Assembly: GCA_034008185.1 (NCBI GenBank)
Contig: CM067082.1
Span: 52,473,586 to 52,537,585 of the forward strand
Reading direction: 5' to 3'
Origin: Gorsachius magnificus
Lineage: Eukaryota > Chordata > Aves > Pelecaniformes > Ardeidae
Length of the DNA: 64,000 bases
The position numbers were made by a program, and so were the translations under genes. The stretch's first letter is position 1; each line of letters opens with the position of its first letter. Below, one piece after another: positions 57,001 to 64,000 of the stretch. The notes under the pieces are model-generated. The model did not search any database, was not told the DNA's origin, and saw only the letters and a program-made list of their open reading frames with translations.

Positions 57001-60000
57001 AGCTCTACGTCTGTCCCTGCTGCTTCTGGTGGGCTGCTAAGGGTGTAATGGGGTCCCAGCAAGTCGGGGCAGGGAAATGGAGAGAGTGCTAATGGGTTAC
57101 TGGCTCTTGGTCCAGGGTCCACACTTCCAAAAACGCCAAAAAAAGTGGAGGATGTGCAGGAAACTACAGATCAAAGGCACCACCTCTCAGCGTTCAGCTT
57201 TCTGAAAGAAGGCTGCATTGACTTGCTGGTGGTACAAATTCACTCAGAAGGAAACGGTGTTATGCAGCCTCTTCTTCTTGGTAGAGAAAGACACAACATA
57301 AATAGCTGGAAGTTGAAACCAGATTTAAAAAAAAAAAACCCAGCTATGTGAGAACTATGAACTATATTGTTACCAGTGAGGATGAACGGCATGCCAGCAA
57401 AGGGTGGCAGCCTTGCTGGTGGATGTGTTTCAGCCAAAGGCAAGCTGCCAGGCTCACCAAAGGGGTGAAATGCAGGGAGGAGCTGTGAGGCCGGCGCTAG
57501 GCAGGAGGCCCACAGAGCTGCACTGCCGGCACCTTCCAACCTCTCACAAATAACGCAGGAAGGACTAAAACTACTAACACTTGTGTTTAGCTGCTGCTGT
57601 CAGTAGCCACCTGTTACACGATTTTTCCTGATTTTCTTCTTTCACAATCATTTCTCTTCCTGTAGGAAAAGCTTTGGAACCTCACGAGCATCTTTATCCA
57701 CGTATTTGAGTGCACATATAATTTTCCACAGCCCAGACCACCCCCATCCACTTGCTAACCCCTTAGCTTTCCCAGACTGTTGCATTTCCAGATGCTAAAC
57801 ACTAATCACTAAGCAGGGAGGCGTGCATGACCACCAGAAATAGATCTTCTACATCCCACGTTATGTCATAACAAATGATTTGCCACTAATGAATTTCACC
57901 GGGACTAGCAGGGTGGTGGCCACAGGTGTGGTTTTCAGAAATCCCAGCGGCAGCTCTTTGAGGTACAGCAGCCACAGTGACACCAGCAAGGGTGTGGGCA
58001 ATGGTCAGACCTCGGAAGCAACTGTCCCAAAGACAGAGATGTGAAGAGATGCAAGAGACAGGAGGGGCCTGAGGACAGTGGCATTGCTTGAATAAATCCA
58101 AGCTGTATAAGAGACTTGTTGATTCAGGGTACTTTTTCCTCCTTTTCTGCTTGCTTTTTTAATGTATCCTCACCCATAACATGCCTTCTCCTTTGCTTTT
58201 CCACGGTTCTCCCAGTTCATAGTTCCCCTTCCCTGGCCTATTATTTCTCCACTGCTGATGAAGTAAACCTCAAGCAGAGGCAGCACTGGTAGGTTCATTA
58301 CAAATCAGTGCTCCACAAAGGCAATTCGGAGCTGGCCCTGCATTTCCTGAGGGTGGGATGGGGTCACATCCCGGTGCTTTCAGTAGCACCATCGATGGCA
58401 CCACATTTTCCTGGCTGGATGTCCTGCAGCTTGTCAGCCCAAGGGATGGTGGCAGAGCCAAGGCTTCCCGCTGTGTTCGCACAGAGCTGCTTATTTCTTC
58501 AGCCCCTCCACCCAGCCTTGCCAAGAAACATCTTCCCTGGCCAGGCATCCCATATTATGACTAAGGCAGAAGGCCACAGGTTTAGTCAGTTTGTGTACAG
58601 TTTGCAATTATTCAGCTGTTTTAATGAGAAGAAAGACCTTGAGGCCTGTGATGTCAGAGATAAGAAAGTGTGGAAAGCAGCAGATGTGTGACCTTGCCGC
58701 TCTCCTATTGCTTTCTCCTTTGTTCTGTGTGCTGCAGCTCTTCAAGGTTTTAATACCGGGAAGGGGTGAGGGGAAGGCGAGATGCGGGTTTCACAGTAAC
58801 TCAAACTCCTGGCTTGCAGAGCAACCCGTTGGCTTTTAATACACACCACTCATGGTAACCAAAATCCAGCAGCTGCCCGAGAGCTGGGATCTTGCAGCCT
58901 GCAGCCCTTTCCAGTATCTAGATATTTGTTCTCATGGGTAAACTGGATAAAAGTTCTCAATATTCAGTATTTTCCTGGAGAGAGAAGTTTTCTGAAAGCA
59001 AAATTTCAGTTCATGGTCACTGAAAGCCTTTTTCATACAGAACAGCATCTCCAGATGCGTGAACATTTCAATTTGATGTGTGTTTGTGCCTTTTGGCCTA
59101 ACAGGGGGAGCTGCACTGCGAGAGCTGGAGCCAGCAAACAGGCATGGGTGCCTAAACCAAACCTGACTGGTCCCAGAGGCACCTAAGCACAAAGGCTGGG
59201 TGCTCTACGTCTCTGCCCAGGTGCCACTACGCCCTTCAGACACCTGGGATGTACCTGGTTTCTTAAGGCATGGCCAAGCTGAGTTGCAAAACACCTAAAC
59301 CCTACGGGTGTCTGTGCCAAGGTGTCCTCCAACTTGTGCCAGCAGCACCACCTCTGCTCAGCATGGTCTGGAGGTGGGGTTGGTGCCATCTCACATGCCT
59401 TCAGAGATGCCTCACACATCTTCAATCTTGATGCAAAACTAGTTGGATAACGCAGTCCGAGGAGCAGCTGTTGGTGGTTCATTGTCAAAAAGGGGAGAGA
59501 CATGGAGAAGGACACAGGGCTGGTGCCTGGCTCTACCTGGCATCATTTGTCACAGCACGAGGAAACACAGACTGCAACCGCAAACCTGGCAGATACCGGT
59601 ATTTGGGAAAGAGGATCAGAATTTAAAATGTTTTAAAAGGGGGAAAAGGGAAAAAAGAAACATTGCTTTGACAATTTAGAGAAATGGTGTGACAAAACTC
59701 AGTGGGGGAGAGTGCAAGTATCTACAATTAGGCAGGAATAATCAGCTGAACAGATATCAGATGGAAACGGCTGGTTAAGCAGCAGTTCTGTAGAAAACTA
59801 TTACCAAAACCAAAACCAATAAAGCAAACATCATGTTGGAAAGAATAACAAGCAGCATTGCCCGTACAAAGAAATTACCCTTTTGTTCAGTGCAGTCCTG
59901 GCATGCTGCTGCTGTCCTAGCGTGGCCAGTTTGGGGCAATGCATTTCAGGAAAGATGTGGACTCCTTGGAGAGAGTCCAGGGACAGCAAAGGTCTGGGAA

Positions 60001-60486
60001 ACCTGCACAGAAGGGCTGAAAGAACTTGGACGGCTTAGGTCAAAAACCAGACGACTGATGGGGATGAAGTAACAACCCTCAGCTACATAAAACAGCTCAT
60101 AGATGAAGAGGGGAGAAATTCTGCTCCCTTGTTCATAATGGACAGAGCAAAAACCCTTTCTAATGGTAAGGGTGGGGCCTTAAGAGTAACGTAAGAACAT
60201 CTTTCGCAACAAGACATGTCTACAGTTGGTCATTTCTTGGGCAGAGAGATGCTTCTGGAGACCTCTTCCAATCCCTCTGTCTGTTTCTGTGCTCCAAGCA
60301 TAGGATCCCACCTCGCATGCACGCAGGCAGGCAGCCTCCCTTACGAACCCAGTGACAAATCCACGCCTTCACCGCCAGCCTTCAGGCATGGCTCCTTTTG
60401 AAATTATTCCATTTGTCCAGAGACGGAGATCACGCTTGTCTGGCCCAGTCGTTGCAGGTCTGGTCGGAGCCGTGTGGATTGGAAAA
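54001..60486. other. Gene-free intergenic stretch
   Basis: A TG microsatellite lies at about 55326-55340. Open frames are near 110-130 codons at most and without domains. I recognise no repeat family or exon. Confidence 0.5.
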
Positions 60487-60518
60487 GGTCGTCACAGCTG
60501 CAGGTCGTCACAGCTGCA
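60487..60518 (+). repeat. 16-base perfect tandem duplication
   Basis: GGTCGTCACAGCTGCA at 60487-60502 is repeated exactly at 60503-60518. Each unit contains the E-box CAGCTG, so the duplication doubles a potential bHLH site. Confidence 0.9.
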
Positions 60519-63500
60519 GTCCCTGACGTGGCCGGCCAGCTACCGCCCCTGGGGCGTCGATAGGAAAGATAGGCCTATTTGAAGAGTATTTAGAGCATCT
60601 GTGTTACCCCAGAAAATACTTCCCGAGGGAGTTTCTTTCCCTTCCTTGACTATATAGGTAGCTAGGGTGATCAGGAGGCTAGATAAACAAACTAGGTGCA
60701 ATGGCTTAGATGATCTCCCCCTTCCCCAAAATGCCCTGCTTGGAAAAAGCAGCATTGTCACGTACACTTCCCAGGACATTTAATTACATTTTTGCCATTC
60801 CTCTAGGTAAGATGTAGACCCTTGAACTGTGAGGGGGAAATCAGATATTAAAAAACATTAGCTGGACATGATATTTATTTTTCAAATTCAAATCCCGCAA
60901 CAGCGCCTTGTTGATTGCAGCTGGAAATCACCACGGCAGGCCGTCCCCACTTGCAAATATTTTGCCTGATGCGTCAGCAGACAACAGCTCCCAGCAAGCT
61001 GTGCCAGCCGCAACACTGGGGCAAATGGTGCCGGCTCTCAGCGCTCGCCTCGTGCCGGCGAGGGGGCCACCGCCTCGCCCCCGGCACTGCCAAAGGGATG
61101 AAGCAGAGGGAAAGGAGCCACCCTCAGGCTGTGACACTAGGAGCTGCACTTGTCCCCATCTTTACTTGGTTGCTACACTCATCAAGGCAACTTTTTGGGA
61201 CAAGGTGCTGCATTCACATTGCCTGCAGCACTGTTGCGCCCAGCAAATACCCCTATTCCAGCTGAGCGACAGCTTTCTTCCACTTAACTCCCACAGCTTC
61301 CCCAGGAGTCCCCCTTGATATAGCTTTAAGCATATACAAGAGGCCAGGTTTGGGTGCAACGGTGGGGCATGGGATGGGGGGCAGGCGTGGGTTGGGGGCA
61401 GCCCCGAGGCCACCCTCCCTTGCCCCACAGAGCAGGTAGGCAGCTGGCAGGGCGCTCCCCGCTCACAGCCCCCAAGCACCCCATTGTAATTCTTATCGGG
61501 CTGATGCACATTTTTCGTTCAAGGTGGCAAAACGCCCAGGGGCTGCCAGGCTGCCAAGCTTTCTGCTAAAAATACTGTTAAGACACGTTTCAGCCTGGGT
61601 CCATTAAAGAAAAGAAAGAGGGAGAGTATTCTGGTTGCAATGGAAATGACGTGGACTAAGGCTGGGAAAGAGAGAGAGGGAGAGGGAGGCAGGGAATGGG
61701 ATGGGACGAAGGCTGGAGAGCTGCCCATGGCAAGTCAAAGCCAGGCTGAGCTTTGAGGAGAGGTGGTGACTGTCCCTGAGGGTGATGAGCAATGCTGCTG
61801 GTGTGCCATCCATCTCCCCCATCTCATGCTGTAGAAACTGCTTGTTTGTGCTACGTTTGCTAGACTTGGTGCCACTGACATGGGGGCGGAAGAGGGAGCA
61901 CCCACTGAGCTGTCCCCAGGCAGTGGCACAGAACCTGGCATCAGGGAGAGGGAGACTGGGGTGAGGGCAGGAGAGAGCCTGAGAAACCAAAGGGAGCCTG
62001 GACAGGGTCAGGACGAAGGTGATCTGGCATGGAAACAGAGGAGGCTCAATGGAAGAGGTCGGGCGAAGGCCTGAAGTCCATACACAGAAATGGGGACAGA
62101 GCACGGGAGAGGACTGAAAGCAAAGGGAGGATGATGCTGAGTGGGTGGCAGGATAAAGGGAGAAGGAAAAGGTAAAAAAATAAAAAGGAAAAAAAAAAGA
62201 ACAAAGAATGGTAAAACACTCTTAGTGTGAAAATCCTCTGGCCTCATTCTCTGTCAAGCAGGATACCGTTAGCTTGGAGACCCCCGGGGAGATCCCCACT
62301 TAGAGGGAGGTATGTCTTGGGAGCCCTGCACGGTGGCAGGCTGTTCATTGACTTTCCTGGCCTTCATTGAAGCTAACTGCCATCAAACGTAGCTAATTAT
62401 GTTTTATCAATATTGCAAATGGAAGGAGCGATTCAGGGAACGGGTTAGGAAGGGGGTTAGGTTTGTGAGAGTCGCGACCAACTAACACAAACTTTTCTTA
62501 TTTTTAAAATACTCCTCTGTGTTTAAGCTGCATGAGAACTGAAGAACCTTCACCAACACAGGCTGTACTTCTCTCTGACCTTGCAGATAACCATGAACCA
62601 AAACGCGCAGCTCTCTAATTGCTGTTCCTGATGGTGCTTTACAAGCTCGTGCTAAATTTAACCAGGCGGAGAATGAGGAGGAGGAGGGGGACCAGGCTGA
62701 AAACTTTTCAAAACGCCTCTTTCCTGCGGTAGGGTAAAGGATTGGAGGTGCGGGAGGAGTCGCTGTATGCCTCCTGTGGAGGGCAACAAAAGCGCAAGAG
62801 ATATAGAAGTAGCCAGAGAACATGACTTTACTGTATGGAGCTAATCCAACCCGAGACTGGAGCCTGCACACATATATAACAGCATTTCTACACCCATATG
62901 CCCATAACAAACATAACCCCTGGTTTCCATGTCACCAGTCACAGTCCCCATGCTTTGGGTCCTGCCACACAGGCCCATGAGGTTGGTGTGACAGGGGAGG
63001 ACCCGAGGCACGAGGAGCTCCAACATGGCCGGGGGTCTCCCAGCCCCAGGGTTGTCCACATGGTGGCAAGGACATGAGGCGGTGGCTGGGTCTGCAGGGA
63101 CCACGTGCAGCTCCCAGGGCCGAGTGCCGGCCAGCACGACGTTCTTGGCAGGCAGGCATGCACATACCCGTGCTGGGCCAGCCTCGGTGCCAGGGTGTAC
63201 CACTGACGCGCTGTAGCTGCTGAAGGGTATTTATTTTTTAATTTTAAAAGATTTTTTTTTCCAATTCTGTCCCTTCTGGCCTGGTATGTTCCTCGCTTGT
63301 GATATTTCAGAGGCAGATGTTTCTCTGACCACAGCAATTGTCACAGTGTTTAATTTTATTAGGCTCTTAGGCAAACGACTCTCAGCACCTTTCAGAAGTT
63401 GCATACGCCAGCCTGAGTTTCAGACAATGATGGAGCAAAGCCAACCCTCAGGTGGATCACAGTGTGTCCAGAGAAAGACCTTACAACCAGAGGACATCAG

Positions 63501-64000
63501 ATCAGCTTGACATTACCTGCTTACTGAGTTGGTGCTGCAGCGAAAAAAAAAAAAAAACCTTGCTAAAAATACACAGAATAAAGTAAAAGCAGGAATGGCA
63601 AAATATTGTTTTGAACGTTCACTGATCAAGTAAAAGAGGTTGTAAAAATCTGTTTAGAGTTGGTGTCTGGTTCAGTGGGCAACTTAGAGCTCTGGACAGC
63701 CCTTCATGAGCAGGAACCTGGATTTAATTACTCTTCACCCGCGCCCCGATCTCTCCGTGCCTCCTCTCCCTGCCTCCATCTGTCTTGTCTAACAGGACTG
63801 CAAGTTCCTCAGGCCAGAGACTGTTTCTCACTTGAGTTTTGCACATTCCCAGGGCAGTGAAGTTGTCGTGGTTGTTTCCCCAATCCGAGCAGCGGCAGCA
63901 GCAGCGGCAAACCAAACCTTTGGGCGCACTCAATGTTGACAAGTACTGCTGCTGATGGGGTGGACTTTGTACCGCATGGGAGCCCAGGCTGTTGTGTCTT
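60519..64000. other. Gene-free intergenic stretch to the right edge
   Basis: Includes a GC hairpin at 61052-61087 (GTGCCGG/CCGGCAC arms), A-rich low-complexity sequence at 62175-62205, a complex AT-rich patch at about 62360-62480 with CTAATTATG and ATTGCAAAT, and a short GCAGCGG/CAG trinucleotide-like run at 63889-63909. No exon or transposon recognised. Confidence 0.5.

Noticed and set aside
1..64000. CRISPR arrays, phage, integrons, toxin-antitoxin or other bacterial systems; endogenous retroviruses; tRNA or rRNA genes
   Set aside because: No repeat-spacer pattern, no LTR pairs or gag/pol-like frames, and no tRNA-like A/B boxes or rRNA stretches that I could recognise; the DNA is vertebrate.
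8050..64000. MIB1 exons or the mir-1/mir-133 cluster expected farther along the syntenic region
   Set aside because: I looked for mir-1 and mir-133 mature sequences and RING/ankyrin-type exons and saw none; in mammals they lie well beyond this distance.

Overview
This is vertebrate, almost certainly bird, chromosomal DNA. The evidence is two long copies and one short copy of CR1, the dominant avian retrotransposon, each with a C-terminal reverse-transcriptase-ORF remnant or the characteristic 3' end. There is also an intron-containing gene with a long CpG-rich promoter, followed by AT-rich, gene-poor sequence. No bacterial operons, CRISPR arrays, phage or viral genes are visible.

The only protein-coding sequence I can support is at the left edge. 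Positions 1-645 on the minus strand encode the first 215 residues of the cardiac and endodermal transcription factor GATA6, as the long isoform. Its known second start codon lies in frame at residue 134. The zinc fingers lie beyond the left edge. A polypyrimidine tract and acceptor at 665-720, a roughly 1.4 kb intron, and a noncoding first exon at about 2068-2300 complete the 5' end. The first exon resembles the start of the mammalian GATA6 mRNA as I remember it.

Positions 1 to about 8,050 form a long CpG-rich domain with clustered GATA, forkhead and CRE motifs. These are plausible promoter and proximal enhancer sequences, partly autoregulatory. A TATA-like sequence on the plus strand inside exon 1 could serve divergent antisense transcription, as with mammalian GATA6-AS1.

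From about 8 kb to 64 kb I see no gene. The layout fits the large gene-poor interval upstream of GATA6, which in mammals separates it from MIB1. This interval holds three CR1 elements (18403-18962, 31045-31513 and 42963-43010), one probable ancient repeat (about 44985-45130), microsatellites and small tandem duplications. It also holds several AT-rich blocks that look like conserved noncoding elements: about 11640-12075, 20640-21720, 32940-33130, 35740-35800, 38390-38640 and 50440-50990. Two isolated CpG clusters lie at about 38860-39245 and 47700-48240. A MEF2/TEAD pair (52061-52086) and a perfect NRF1 palindrome (50961-50970) are the sharpest distal motifs.

The working model is one developmental gene at the left edge with a long upstream regulatory landscape. 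Enhancer calls rest on motif content and composition only; I could not test conservation. I found no undescribed protein system.
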